Part shown: positions 45,131 to 55,329 of the stretch, one piece after another
Layout of the letters: each line of letters begins with the position of its first letter
Numbering within the stretch: position 1 is the stretch's first letter
NCBI RefSeq assembly: GCF_010667645.1
Contig: NZ_WHZV01000010.1
Location: forward strand, 1 to 64,000
From: Bifidobacterium platyrrhinorum
GTDB taxonomy: Bacteria > Actinomycetota > Actinomycetes > Actinomycetales > Bifidobacteriaceae
DNA length: 64,000 bases
Direction: 5' to 3'
Position numbers and translations under genes: made by a program
Notes under the pieces: model-generated
What the model was told of the DNA's origin: nothing
Seen by the model: only the letters and a program-made list of their open reading frames with translations
Database searches by the model: none

Positions 45131-45215
45131 GGTCCGGTCGGCGTGTGCGCCGCCCGACACACTCCAGGCCGTTCGGCCAAGCCTACGGTCGGGCGGCGCA
45201 CACGCCGACCGGACC
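45131..45215 (-). ncRNA. 29-nt-loop hairpin element, copy 3 (inverted)
   Basis: Arms 45131-45158 and 45188-45215 are perfectly complementary over 28 bp. The loop 45159-45187 read on the minus strand is identical to copy 1. It lies between the RpiR gene and the GH51 promoter. Confidence 0.72.
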
Positions 45216-45257
45216 TCCACCGCCCGATGAGGCATTCCGCGACCGGCCATCCGTCCC

Positions 45258-45269
45258 TACAATGGAGCC
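45258..45269 (+). promoter_or_regulatory. -10 box for leaderless GH51 gene
   Basis: TACAAT (45258-45263), 6 nt, then ATG 45270; no ribosome binding site. Confidence 0.55.
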
Positions 45270-47564
45270 ATGACGAGCATCAGCGTGGGTGCGGCGGTGC
45301 ACCCGGTCGGCGACCGGCTCTACGGGGCGTTCTTCGAGGACATCAACCTCGGCGCGGACGGCGGCCTCAACGCCAACATGGTGAACAACTACAGCTTCGA
45401 CGGCGTCTGGCTCGACCACCACACGCTGCGTCCGCAAGGCGGCGAACGCTGGCGCACGCAGGCCGACCCGTTGCGCTTCTGGCGGTTCGACGGCTGCGAC
45501 GCGACCAGCTGCGGCGCCTGGATCCGCGGCCCCCACGGCCAGGAGATCGACACGCCCGGCGAATGCCCGGCGCCGCCCGTCCACCGCAACAGCCGGTACG
45601 CGCGCGTGCGCGTCGCGTTCGGGGTCGGCACGCCCGGCAACCCGGCGCGCGTGGGCAACCTCGGCTACAACGGGGGAGGCGCGTACGCCGACATGCCCGC
45701 CATGTCCGTCGTCCGCGGGCGCACGTACGAGTTCCGCTGCATGCTGCGGCCCGTGGACGGCGTATTCGACGGGCGGTTCTGCACCGTGGCCGTCGTGGAC
45801 CGTTACGGGCTGCCGCTCGCCGGCCCCGTGCCGCTGCGCCGCGCACGCGTGGAGCCCGACCGCGACGGATGGTACCGCGTCGCCGCCGAACTGACGGGCT
45901 CGGACACCGGCCTGGGCGCGCTGCGCATCGAGATCGTGGGCGAGGCGGACGACGGCGGGCGCCCCACGCTCGACATGGACCTCATCGAGCTCATGGACGC
46001 CGACCATTGGGGCGCCGGTGACCCGAAATGGCGCCACGGCAAACTGCGTCGCGACATGGTCGAGGCGCTCGCCGCGTTGAAGCCCCGGTTCCTGCGCTTC
46101 CCCGGCGGATGCATCGTCGAGGGCGTCACCCCGGGCAACGAATACCGGTGGAAGGACACGGTGGGCGCGCTCGCCGCCCGCAGGCAGCAGTATTCGCTGT
46201 GGTCGTTCAAGACTCCCGACGGTTCCAGCTATTCGCAGAGCTACCAGATCGGCTTCTACGAGTACTTCTGCCTGTGCGAGGATCTGGGCGCCAGGCCGCT
46301 GCCCACCCTGTTCGCCGGCATCGCCTGCCAGTCGCCCGGCCGCGACCCGCGCCACATGCCCACCGACGCGCCCGCCTTCCGCGCCAACGTGGTGCGGGAC
46401 TACCTCGACCTCATCGACTTCGCCAACGGCGACCCGGACCGCGGCGGCTGGGCGGCAGTGCGGCGCGACATGGGGCACCCCGAACCGTTCGGCATGGACA
46501 TGATCGGCGTCGGCAACGAGAACTTCGGCGCCGACTACGTGGAGAAGTTCGACATCATCGCCCGCGCCGTCCACGAGAAGGATCCGGACATGCTGTGCGT
46601 GATGAGCGCCGGCCTGTTCCCGTTCCGGCCCGCGATGCGCCGCACCTGGAAGCATGCGCATGCGGTGGCCGCCGGCGGGTTCCCCGGGGTGGGGCGGATC
46701 CCCGCGGGCGCGGGCGGGCCCGGCGCGGGGAACGCCCATGAAGCGGGCGCACGGCCCGTGGAAGCGGGCGCCCGTCTCGTGCCGCAGCGCGGCGTCACGG
46801 CCCGCGCCCGCATCGTCGTCGACGAACACTCGTACCACTCGCCCGAATGGTTCGTCGCGCAGTCCTCGCGCTTCGACGACTACCCGCGCGACGGCACGGC
46901 CGTCTACTTCGGCGAATACTCCGCCAACGGATACTTCGCCGGGCGGCCGCAACGGCCCGGAACGGCGAACACGTGGCGCACCGCGCTCGCCGAGGCCGCG
47001 TTCCTCACCGGCTGCGAACGCAACTCGGACGTGGTGGCGATGACCTCCTATGCGCCGCTGTTCGCGCACGTCACCGCCAAGGGATGGCAGCAGAACCTCA
47101 TCGAGTTCAGTCCCGCGCGCGTCGCGCCCACGCTCAACTACGAGGTGGAACGCCTGTTCTCCACGCATGTGGGGGAGTGGGCCTACGAATGCCGCGTAGG
47201 GGGCGTCGCAGGCGGCGCCGCGGGCGGATATCCCCCGATGGGGGACGGCCCCTACGTGAGCGTGACCGGCGGCGACGACCCGTTCGTGCGTTATGTGAAG
47301 CTCGTCAACACGGGCGGCGGGCGGGTCGACGTCTCCATCGACATGGCCCGTGGGCTGCGCGCGCTCGGCGCCGGCGGCGACGGCCTGACGATGGAGGTCG
47401 AGACCCTCGCCGCCGGGCCGGACGAGAGGAACTCGTTCTCATTGGAGGGGCCGATGCGCGACGTGCTGCGCCGCCGGACGCGCGCGTCGCGCATCGGGCG
47501 CGGCGCCCACGAGTTCGCGCTGGCGCTCGACCCGTACAGCGTCACGCTGGTGACGTTGCGCTGA
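45270..47564 (+). CDS. alpha-L-arabinofuranosidase, GH51 family
   Basis: Removes arabinofuranosyl side chains from arabinan, arabinoxylan or oligosaccharides. 764 residues, no signal peptide, so intracellular and acting on imported oligosaccharides. Order: N-terminal strand with LYGAFFEDINLGADGGLNANMV, an inserted carbohydrate-binding-like beta domain (about 60-235), then the barrel with FLRFPGGCIVEGVTPGNEYRWKD. The acid/base Glu is in VGNENFG (about E417) and the nucleophile in YFGEYSANGY (about E549). A Gly/Ala/Pro-rich insert (about 465-505) interrupts the barrel. Leaderless start. Upstream is an RpiR regulator. Confidence 0.92.
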   Translation: MTSISVGAAVHPVGDRLYGAFFEDINLGADGGLNANMVNNYSFDGVWLDHHTLRPQGGERWRTQADPLRFWRFDGCDATSCGAWIRGPHGQEIDTPGECPAPPVHRNSRYARVRVAFGVGTPGNPARVGNLGYNGGGAYADMPAMSVVRGRTYEFRCMLRPVDGVFDGRFCTVAVVDRYGLPLAGPVPLRRARVEPDRDGWYRVAAELTGSDTGLGALRIEIVGEADDGGRPTLDMDLIELMDADHWGAGDPKWRHGKLRRDMVEALAALKPRFLRFPGGCIVEGVTPGNEYRWKDTVGALAARRQQYSLWSFKTPDGSSYSQSYQIGFYEYFCLCEDLGARPLPTLFAGIACQSPGRDPRHMPTDAPAFRANVVRDYLDLIDFANGDPDRGGWAAVRRDMGHPEPFGMDMIGVGNENFGADYVEKFDIIARAVHEKDPDMLCVMSAGLFPFRPAMRRTWKHAHAVAAGGFPGVGRIPAGAGGPGAGNAHEAGARPVEAGARLVPQRGVTARARIVVDEHSYHSPEWFVAQSSRFDDYPRDGTAVYFGEYSANGYFAGRPQRPGTANTWRTALAEAAFLTGCERNSDVVAMTSYAPLFAHVTAKGWQQNLIEFSPARVAPTLNYEVERLFSTHVGEWAYECRVGGVAGGAAGGYPPMGDGPYVSVTGGDDPFVRYVKLVNTGGGRVDVSIDMARGLRALGAGGDGLTMEVETLAAGPDERNSFSLEGPMRDVLRRRTRASRIGRGAHEFALALDPYSVTLVTLR

Positions 47565-47639
47565 AGTGTGACGGGACGGCCTTCATCGCCGCCCCATCAC
47601 GCCCGGCATCCTTCCGTCGCCGAGAAGGCCTCCCCGGGG

Positions 47640-48617
<978 letters not shown>

Positions 48618-49120
48618 CGATGGTTCCTATCTGTATCTGTATGTTGCGTCGCGTCGTCCCGGACGTGCGTGGCCGTGCCCTGTCGCACGGTCTGCGCACG
48701 GCGCCGTATGACTCCGCATGGTCCTGGTTGGTCGTGGCGGGGCGGCAACCCCGCTGTTATCGCTCACAATCCATGAAAGCACTTCAAGTACGCTTCAACG
48801 CAACCGCCGCATCGTGGACGTGTCGCGGCCGCGGCGGCGTCATGGGCCGCCATGCATCGTGGAGACGTGATGGGGTATCCCACGGGGGGCGTGCCGTCGG
48901 ATTCCGACTGGCCGTCGAACTCGTGCGAGGCGGGGCGTCCCATGGGGGCGCGCCGTCGATCCGCCTCCTGCCGCACGCCGCCCCGCCGTGGCCCCGTGGG
49001 CGGCGCCGACGTCCGGATTTCTGTGAACGCGACGTTACGGCGACGATGCGGTATCGTTACCGCGAAAACCGCGCCATCCCGGGCGACACGCCGGTGGAAC
49101 GGCGTCGTTCCAACGGTTTT
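48618..49120. other. intergenic region without a gene
   Basis: About 500 bp upstream of the small protein gene. The left end carries a TATCTGTATCTGTATG repeat just before the aldo/keto reductase start. Between 48830 and 48990 CGTCCCATGGGGGC-like words recur in degenerate form. No frame is convincing. Confidence 0.5.
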
Positions 49121-49170
49121 GAAACCGGTTTCAGAATACGATTGCAAAGCGGTGGACGAATGCCTATCAT
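49121..49170 (+). promoter_or_regulatory. promoter with palindromic operator before the 38-aa gene
   Basis: The perfect palindrome GAAACCGGTTTC (49121-49132) lies 9 nt before TTGCAA (49142-49147), then a 17-nt spacer and TATCAT (49165-49170). The palindrome has the form of a LacI-type operator, but its place upstream of -35 also allows activation. Confidence 0.6.
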
Positions 49171-49222
49171 GTGAGATGTCAGCCGGAAGGGCTGGCGGAA
49201 ACAACAAGGAAAGGTGGACATC

Positions 49223-49339
49223 ATGACCAACAAGAACATCTTCGGCGACATTCTCAACTACTGCGCTGACAACATGTTCCCCGAGAGCATCGCCCGTGAG
49301 AAGATGGCCGAGTCCGCTCGTCGCCACGGCAACCGCTGA
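49223..49339 (+). CDS. 38-residue small protein of unknown function
   Basis: ATG to TGA, 38 codons, beginning MTNKNIFGDILNYCADNMF and ending ARRHGNR. I do not recognise it. A strong ribosome binding site (AAGGAAAGG) lies 6-8 nt upstream and a good promoter with a palindromic operator lies at 49121-49170. Codons are those of well expressed genes (AAC, ATC, TTC, GGC, GAC), unlike random DNA. The N-terminal half is amphipathic with one Cys; the C-terminal half is charged (REKMAESARRHGNR) and probably helical. No membrane segment. It is not part of an operon. It could be a regulatory or stress-related micropeptide. Confidence 0.75.
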   Translation: MTNKNIFGDILNYCADNMFPESIAREKMAESARRHGNR

Positions 49340-49726
49340 ACCGTTCTTCGGTGATCCGACCGGGCGTTGAACGCGGCCGATTGCGGAAGACCCCGAACTT
49401 CGAAACCACATCCAAGTAGCGAATCGCATACGGCGGGACCATCCGTACGCCATGGAGAGGTGATTCGCGAGTGCATCGACAACGAGAGAGAACGGCAACG
49501 GACAACGACGTCCGCCCACTGCGCCCCGTTCCCGCCCGTGCCTCCCGATACTTGATACATCCATATATCTGATACATCCATACATATATATACATAGATA
49601 AATCCCGATTCATGCCCGTGGGCGTCGTTCCGGTCGCTCGTCCGCACCCGGATCCCGGCGTCCCCGCCGCCTTCCATGCGCATCCCCGGACGTGACATCC
49701 ACCGTCCGAACGCCTCCCGCGGCAAC
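49340..49726. other. intergenic region with AT-rich repeat
   Basis: No gene seen. At 49553-49605 the DNA turns AT-rich with two copies of GATACATCCATA and a run of TATA steps, in sharp contrast to the surrounding GC-rich sequence. Confidence 0.5.
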
Positions 49727-49739
49727 TACGATAAGGCGC
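49727..49739 (+). promoter_or_regulatory. -10 box for leaderless kinase gene
   Basis: TACGAT (49727-49732), 7 nt, then ATG 49740; no ribosome binding site. Confidence 0.55.
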
Positions 49740-51230
49740 ATGACGTCTGCAACAACGACATACGCGGCGACCTTCGACGCGGGCACCACCGCCCTCAAGG
49801 GCGCCCTGGCCGCCCGCGACGGCCGCATCGTGGCCAGCGCGAGCGAGGACCTCGACCTCATCATCGGCGGTGACCGCCGCGAACAGGACCCGGAAGCATG
49901 GTGGCGCGCGTTCCGCGACGTCACCCGCCGCATGCTGGACGACGCCTCCCGAAACGAACCCGGATTCCATGCCGGGCTCGTCGCCGGCGTCATCTGCAGC
50001 GGGCAGATGCAGGACGTCATCGCGCTCGACGCGGACCTCGCCCCCGTACGCCCCGCCATCCTCTACTCCGACGGCCGCGCCGGCGAACAGGCCGCGGCCC
50101 TCGCCTCGGCGCTCGGCCGGGGAGACGCGGCGGCCGGCGGATCCCGCTTCCTCTCCATCGTCGGCAACCGGCTCGAAGGCTGCCTGCCATTGCCCAAACT
50201 CATGTGGATGCGCGAACGCGAACCCGACGCCTACGCGCGCATCCGCCATGTGCTCATCAGCTCGAAGGACCTGCTCGTCGCACGCCTGACCGGCGCGTGC
50301 ATCGGCGACGTGGCCGCATGCTCCACCGCCGGCGCCATGGACATCCGCTCCGGCGCATGGCACGCCGGCCTCGTCGCCGCGGCCGGCCTCGACCCGGCGA
50401 TCCTGCCCGGACTGCACCGCCCGCAGGACGTGGTCGGCCATGTGGGCGCCGAAGCGTCCGCGCTCACCGGCCTCGCCGCCGGCACGCCCGTGTACGCGGG
50501 GTTCGGCGACGCCGGCGCCACCACGTTCGCCAGCGGCGTGGGCCATGCCGGGCAATACAACATCAACCTCGGCACCTCCGGTTGGATCGCCACGGTCTCG
50601 CCCGGGCCGTTCACCGACAAGCCCGGCGCCGCGAACCTCGCGTTCGGCGTGGAGCCGGGATTCGTCAACGCCGTGCCGTTCCTCAACGCCGGCGACGTGC
50701 ACAGGTGGGCCACCGGCGTGCTCGCCGGCGGCGACTACCGGGCCATGCACCGTCTCGTCGTCTCGTCGCGCCCCGGCGCGAACGGCGTGCTATGCCTGCC
50801 GTACCTGGTGGGGGAGCGGTTCCCGGTGATGAACGCGACCGTCCGCGGCGCCTACGTGGGGCTGGACCCCGACTCCACCCGCGCGGACATGGCCCGCGCC
50901 GCGCTCGAAGGCGTCGCGTTCTCCATCCGCCAGGGCATGGAGGGCTTCGATGCGGCGCCCGAATCGATATCCCTCATCGGAGGCGGCGCGCGCGAGGAGG
51001 CCTGGTGCCGCATCATGGCCGACGTGCTCGGTCATCCGGTCACCGTGTTCGACCACGCCGACATCCTGCCCTCCGTGGCGCTCGCCTCGCTCGTCTTCGG
51101 CGACCCCGACCTGCCGGGCGCGGTCTGCACCGGCACGTCCTACCGGCCCGACCCGTCCACGCGCGCCGCCTACGACGCGGCGTACGCGCGCTTCCTCGCG
51201 CTCTACCCGGCGCTGGCGACGCTGCGCTGA
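49740..51230 (+). CDS. xylB: FGGY-family carbohydrate kinase, probable xylulokinase
   Basis: Sugar kinase of 496 residues, usual for the family. ATP/sugar site blocks: FDAGTTALKGALAARDG at the N-terminus, CSGQMQDVIALD (the GQM.D/G strand of xylulokinases), SSKDLLVARLTG, FGDAGATTFASGVGHAG and NINLGTSGW, and LIGGGAREEAWCRIMADVLG near the end. D-xylulose fits best; related substrates cannot be excluded, and no xylose isomerase or transporter adjoins it. ATG 49740 is preceded by a -10 box 7 nt away. Confidence 0.8.
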   Translation: MTSATTTYAATFDAGTTALKGALAARDGRIVASASEDLDLIIGGDRREQDPEAWWRAFRDVTRRMLDDASRNEPGFHAGLVAGVICSGQMQDVIALDADLAPVRPAILYSDGRAGEQAAALASALGRGDAAAGGSRFLSIVGNRLEGCLPLPKLMWMREREPDAYARIRHVLISSKDLLVARLTGACIGDVAACSTAGAMDIRSGAWHAGLVAAAGLDPAILPGLHRPQDVVGHVGAEASALTGLAAGTPVYAGFGDAGATTFASGVGHAGQYNINLGTSGWIATVSPGPFTDKPGAANLAFGVEPGFVNAVPFLNAGDVHRWATGVLAGGDYRAMHRLVVSSRPGANGVLCLPYLVGERFPVMNATVRGAYVGLDPDSTRADMARAALEGVAFSIRQGMEGFDAAPESISLIGGGAREEAWCRIMADVLGHPVTVFDHADILPSVALASLVFGDPDLPGAVCTGTSYRPDPSTRAAYDAAYARFLALYPALATLR

Positions 51231-51360
51231 CCCGCCGGGCCGCACCCCGGCCGGAGTCCTCCGCGGCTCCCGGCCCGCCATGCCGGCGCCCCGGAACCGC
51301 CCGCATCTCACGATGCGGGTGAAAGTGGACGGCTCGGGGCCCCTGCGGCCTTCGCGTTGT

Positions 51361-51374
51361 TACGATGGGGCCTT
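51361..51374 (+). promoter_or_regulatory. -10 box for leaderless hisD
   Basis: TACGAT (51361-51366), 8 nt, then ATG 51375; no ribosome binding site. I see no His-rich leader peptide upstream. Confidence 0.55.
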
Positions 51375-52772
51375 ATGAGCGAGAACATCATGCGAATCAT
51401 CGACCTTCGAGGCCAAGTCCTGTCCCGTGCCGAACTGCTGGCCGCGATGCCGCGCGCCGCCATGGGCACCTCCGAGGCCACCGACCTCGTCCGCCCCATC
51501 CTCGACGACGTCAAGGAGCGCGGCGCCGCCGCCCTGCGCGACTTCGAGGAGAAGTTCGACCACGTGCGCCCCGAGCACCTGCGCGTGCCCGAGGAGGAGA
51601 TCCAGGCCGCGCTGACCACGCTCGACCCCGAAGTGCGCGCCGCCATCGAGGAATCCGTGCGCCGCGCCCGCGCCGTCGCCGCCAACCAGGTGCCGAAGGA
51701 CTTCCACACCGACCTCGCGCCCGGCGCCCGCGTCGCCGAACGCTGGATCCCGATCCAGCGCGTCGGCCTGTACGTGCCCGGCGGCAAGGCCGTCTACCCG
51801 TCCTCCGTGATCATGAACGCCGTGCCCGCGCAGGCCGCCGGCGTCGAATCCCTCGCCATCGCCACCCCGCCGGCCCGCGACGACGCCAAGGGCCTGCCGA
51901 ACAAGACCATCCTCGCCACCTGCGCCATCCTCGGCGTGCACGAGGTGTACGCGGTCGGCGGCGCCCAGGCCATCGCCATGTTCGCCTACGGAGCCAAGGG
52001 CTCCGAGCCGCAGGACGGCGCCGTGCTGTGCGACCCGGTCGACAAGATCACCGGCCCGGGCAACATCTTCGTGGCCACCGCCAAGTCCCTCGTCTCCGCG
52101 TTCGTCGGCATCGACGCGGTCGCCGGCCCCACCGAGATCGGCATCATCGCCGACAAGGACGCGAACCCGAGCCTGCTCGCCGCCGACCTCATCGGCCAGG
52201 CCGAGCACGACGAGCTCGCCGGCTCCGTGCTGTTCACCGACTCCCCGGAACTCGCCGGGAAGGTGCAGGAGAACCTCGCCTACCGCGTGCCGCGCACCGA
52301 GCACGCCGAGCGCGTCCACACGTCCCTGTCCGGCACGCAGTCCGCCATCGTCCTGACCGACGGCCTCGACCAGTCCATCGACGCGGCCAACGCGTACGCC
52401 GCCGAACACCTCGAGATCCAGACCGCCGACGCGGACGCGGTCGTCAAGCGCATCAAGAACGCGGGCGCCATCTTCCGCGGCCCCTACTCGCCGGTCCCGC
52501 TCGGCGACTACATGTCCGGCTCCAACCACGTGCTGCCCACCGGCGGCACCGCCCGCTTCGCCGCCGGCCTCGGCGTGCACACCTTCATGAAGCCCGTCGA
52601 GGTCATCGAATACGACGAGGAGGGCCTCAAGGCCCTCGCCGCGCGCATCAACGCGTTCGCCGTCTCCGAGGACCTGCCCGCCCACGGCGAGTGCGTGCTG
52701 TCCCGCTTCGTCAAGGACCCGTACGACAAGGAGACCCTGCGCGAGCAGGAGAAGGAAGCCGGTCTGCTGTGA
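51375..52772 (+). CDS. hisD: histidinol dehydrogenase
   Basis: Last two steps of histidine synthesis: L-histidinol to L-histidine with NAD. 465 residues, a little longer than the usual ~430. Blocks: VGLYVPGGKAVYPSSVIMNA, YAVGGAQAIAMFAYG, DKITGPGNIFVATAK, AGPTEIGIIAD, and the zinc/catalytic region QAEHDELAGSVLFT; near the end LPTGGTARFAAGLGVHTFMK. The start is a leaderless ATG. First gene of the his operon; its TGA overlaps the hisC GTG. Confidence 0.97.
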   Translation: MSENIMRIIDLRGQVLSRAELLAAMPRAAMGTSEATDLVRPILDDVKERGAAALRDFEEKFDHVRPEHLRVPEEEIQAALTTLDPEVRAAIEESVRRARAVAANQVPKDFHTDLAPGARVAERWIPIQRVGLYVPGGKAVYPSSVIMNAVPAQAAGVESLAIATPPARDDAKGLPNKTILATCAILGVHEVYAVGGAQAIAMFAYGAKGSEPQDGAVLCDPVDKITGPGNIFVATAKSLVSAFVGIDAVAGPTEIGIIADKDANPSLLAADLIGQAEHDELAGSVLFTDSPELAGKVQENLAYRVPRTEHAERVHTSLSGTQSAIVLTDGLDQSIDAANAYAAEHLEIQTADADAVVKRIKNAGAIFRGPYSPVPLGDYMSGSNHVLPTGGTARFAAGLGVHTFMKPVEVIEYDEEGLKALAARINAFAVSEDLPAHGECVLSRFVKDPYDKETLREQEKEAGLL

Positions 52773-53929
52773 GTGCCATCCCCTCGAACCTGCCCCTGCG
52801 CAACGATCTGATCGGCGAGGAGCCGTACGGCGCGCCGCAGCTCGACGTGCCCGTCTGCCTCAACGTCAACGAGAACCCGTACGCGCCGGACCCGGCCGTG
52901 TGCGACACGATCGCCCGCCGCGTGCGCGAGATCGCGCCCACGCTCAACCGCTACCCGGACCGCGAGCACATCGAACTGCGCCGGGCGTTCAGCGACTACC
53001 TCGCCCGCGAGTCGGGCACGCGCCTCGACGTGGACGAACTGTGGGGCGCGAACGGCTCCAACGAGATCATGCTCCAGCTGTTCCAGGCGTTCGGCGGCCC
53101 GGGGCGCACCGCGCTCGGCGCCGATCCCACGTACTCCATGTACCCGGAGTACGCGCGCGACACGTTCACCGGCTGGAAACTCGCCCACCGCAACGAGGAC
53201 TTCACGCTCAACGTGGAGAAGACCATCGAGGCGATCCGCGAGGTCAAGCCGTCCATGGTGCTGCTCACCAGCCCGAACAACCCCACCGGCACGCCGCTGC
53301 CGATGGAGGACATCGAGCTCATCCTCGCCGCCTGCGAGAAGGCCGAGGTGGCCGGCGCCGGCGAGGGCGTGCACCCGATCCTCGTCATCGACGAGGCGTA
53401 CGTCGAGTTCCGCAACCCCGGCACCCCCAGCGCCGTGAGCCTCATCAAGGACCATCCGAACCTGGCCGTCAGCCGCACGATGAGCAAGGCGTTCGCCTTC
53501 GCCGGCGCGCGCGTCGGCTACCTCGCCGCGTCCAAGGGCATCATCGACTGCGTGCGCATCGTGCGCATGCCGTACCACCTGTCGGCCGTCACGCAGGCCG
53601 CCGCCCTCGCCGCGTTCGAGCACACCGACGAGCAGCTCAGCCGCGTCGGCCACCTGCGCGAGACCCGCGAGGCCACCGCCGCATGGCTCAAGGAACAGAC
53701 CTACAAGGGCGCGCATCTCGAGGTCGCCGAATCCGGCTCGAACTTCCTGCTGTTCGGCGGCGGTTTCGACAAGCGCGACGCGATCTTCGACGAACTGCTC
53801 AAGCGCGGCGTGCTCATCCGCGTCGTCGGCCCGGACGGCTGGCTGCGCGTGTGCATGGGCACCGACGAGGAGATGGCCCGATTCCGCGAGGCGCTCTCCG
53901 AGACCCTGCGTATCGTGGAAGCCGAATAA
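52769..53929 (+). CDS. hisC: histidinol-phosphate aminotransferase
   Basis: Fold-type I PLP transaminase making histidinol phosphate. 386 residues. Blocks: LNVNENPYAPDP, NGSNEIMLQLFQAFGG, TSPNNPTGTPLP, IDEAYVEF, and PLP Lys in SRTMSKAFAFAGARVGY (about K240). Start is GTG 52769, sharing bases with the hisD stop, so translation is coupled. hisB follows after 57 nt. Confidence 0.96.
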   Translation: MSAIPSNLPLRNDLIGEEPYGAPQLDVPVCLNVNENPYAPDPAVCDTIARRVREIAPTLNRYPDREHIELRRAFSDYLARESGTRLDVDELWGANGSNEIMLQLFQAFGGPGRTALGADPTYSMYPEYARDTFTGWKLAHRNEDFTLNVEKTIEAIREVKPSMVLLTSPNNPTGTPLPMEDIELILAACEKAEVAGAGEGVHPILVIDEAYVEFRNPGTPSAVSLIKDHPNLAVSRTMSKAFAFAGARVGYLAASKGIIDCVRIVRMPYHLSAVTQAAALAAFEHTDEQLSRVGHLRETREATAAWLKEQTYKGAHLEVAESGSNFLLFGGGFDKRDAIFDELLKRGVLIRVVGPDGWLRVCMGTDEEMARFREALSETLRIVEAE

Positions 53930-53986
53930 CGTCACGCGAACGACATCACCACGTCGCATCGCAGACTTTTCCGAAGGAGCAACACC

Positions 53987-54589
53987 ATGGCGCGCACCGC
54001 GCACATCGTCCGTGAGACCAGCGAGTCGCACATCGACCTCGAACTGAACCTCGACGGCACCGGCCGGACCGACATCGACACCTCCGTGCCGTTCTACAAC
54101 CACATGATGAACGCGCTCGGCAAGCATTCGCTCATCGACCTGAAGATCCACGCGCACGGCGACACCGACATCGACGTGCACCACACCGTCGAGGACACGG
54201 CCATCGTGTTCGGCGAGGCGCTCAGGCAGGCGCTCGGCGACAAGCGCGGCATCCGCCGCTTCGCCGACGCCACCGTGCCGCTCGACGAGGCGCTCGCCAA
54301 GGCCGTCGTCGACATCTCCGGCCGCCCCTACGTGGTGTGCACCGGCGAGCCGGAAGGCTACGAGTACTGCATGATGGGCGGCCACTTCACCGGCTCCCTC
54401 GTGCGCCACGTCATGGAGTCGATCGCGCTGCACGCCGGCATCTGCCTGCACCTGCAGGTGCTCGCCGGCCGCGACCCGCACCATATCGCCGAGGCCGAGT
54501 TCAAGGCGTTCGCGCGTGCGCTGCGCTTCGCCGTCGAACCCGACCCGCGCATCGAGGGGCTCATCCCCAGCACGAAGGGCTCCCTGTGA
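53987..54589 (+). CDS. hisB: imidazoleglycerol-phosphate dehydratase
   Basis: Dehydrates IGP to imidazole acetol phosphate. 200 residues, the monofunctional form without a phosphatase domain. Mn-binding histidine motifs are DVHHTVED and the corresponding [16 protein letters not shown] near the end; [13 protein letters not shown] and [19 protein letters not shown] are also typical. AAGGAGC lies upstream of the ATG. Its stop overlaps the start of the unknown gene that follows (TGATG). Confidence 0.97.
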   Translation: MARTAHIVRETSESHIDLELNLDGTGRTDIDTSVPFYNHMMNALGKHSLIDLKIHAHGDTDIDVHHTVEDTAIVFGEALRQALGDKRGIRRFADATVPLDEALAKAVVDISGRPYVVCTGEPEGYEYCMMGGHFTGSLVRHVMESIALHAGICLHLQVLAGRDPHHIAEAEFKAFARALRFAVEPDPRIEGLIPSTKGSL

Positions 54590-55302
54590 TGTCCGACGAC
54601 AAGAAGGACGACCAGGGCTTCGACGGCCTGTCCGACGAGGAGATCGCCAAGGCGATGGAGGGCTTCGAGCAGGAGTTCGCCTCCGACGCATCCGGCGATT
54701 CTTCCGACGCTTCCGACTCCGCCGACGTGCCGGATGTCCCGGACGGCCTCGGCGCCATCGACGTCCCCGACGACGCCTCCGAGATCGACCCGTCGTTCGG
54801 GTTCGAGGACGCGCTCGAGGGCCTGCTCGGCAACAAGGCGAAGATGGCGGCCATCGTCACCCGCATCGCCTCCGCGCCGCTGCTCGCCGCGTTCTGCCAG
54901 CTGTCCGACATCTCCGCCGACTGCGTGGGCTCCAACCAGGGCGCCATCGCCGTGCTGCGCAACCTCGACGGCGACGCCCCCGAGGCCGCCGCACGCGACA
55001 TCACCACCGTCGTCGGCGGCATGAGTGTCGTGCTCGGCGTCAACCGCGCCGACAAGCTCGAGGTCACGATGTACGCCGGCGGCAAGTCCGGCGGCACGCT
55101 CGCCCCGCCCATCCTGTTCAATTCCACGCCGCGCTTCGTCGAGGACCTCATGCTCGGCATCACCACCGTCGCCCAGCTGAAATCCAAGGGCTTCGAGGTG
55201 GTCGATTCCGGCTCCATGGACCACGACCAGGCCATGAAGGTGATCGCCGACCACACGCGCATGGGGCGCGGCGGCGCCACCCGCGGCTCCAGCATCGCAT
55301 AG
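54589..55302 (+). CDS. unknown acidic protein inside the his operon
   Basis: 237 residues, not recognised as a histidine enzyme. The first ~85 residues are highly acidic and Ser-rich ([20 protein letters not shown]), probably disordered. The second part (about 85-237) looks globular: [60 protein letters not shown]. No membrane segment or signal peptide. Its ATG overlaps the hisB stop and hisH follows after 27 nt, so it is co-translated with histidine enzymes. It could be a cofactor-binding or regulatory partner; no function is shown by the sequence. Confidence 0.85.
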   Translation: MSDDKKDDQGFDGLSDEEIAKAMEGFEQEFASDASGDSSDASDSADVPDVPDGLGAIDVPDDASEIDPSFGFEDALEGLLGNKAKMAAIVTRIASAPLLAAFCQLSDISADCVGSNQGAIAVLRNLDGDAPEAAARDITTVVGGMSVVLGVNRADKLEVTMYAGGKSGGTLAPPILFNSTPRFVEDLMLGITTVAQLKSKGFEVVDSGSMDHDQAMKVIADHTRMGRGGATRGSSIA

Positions 55303-55329
55303 GAACCATAAGGGACAAGGAGGATTCCC

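Noticed and set aside
44249..45269. Hairpin copies 2 and 3 as terminal inverted repeats of a mobile element carrying the RpiR gene
   Set aside because: They are in inverted orientation and flank the gene, but the arms differ, no transposase is present and a third copy stands alone at 26141, so a composite element is not supported.
49223..49339. Toxin-antitoxin partner for the 38-aa gene
   Set aside because: No second small gene adjoins it, it has no membrane helix, and the neighbours are metabolic genes.
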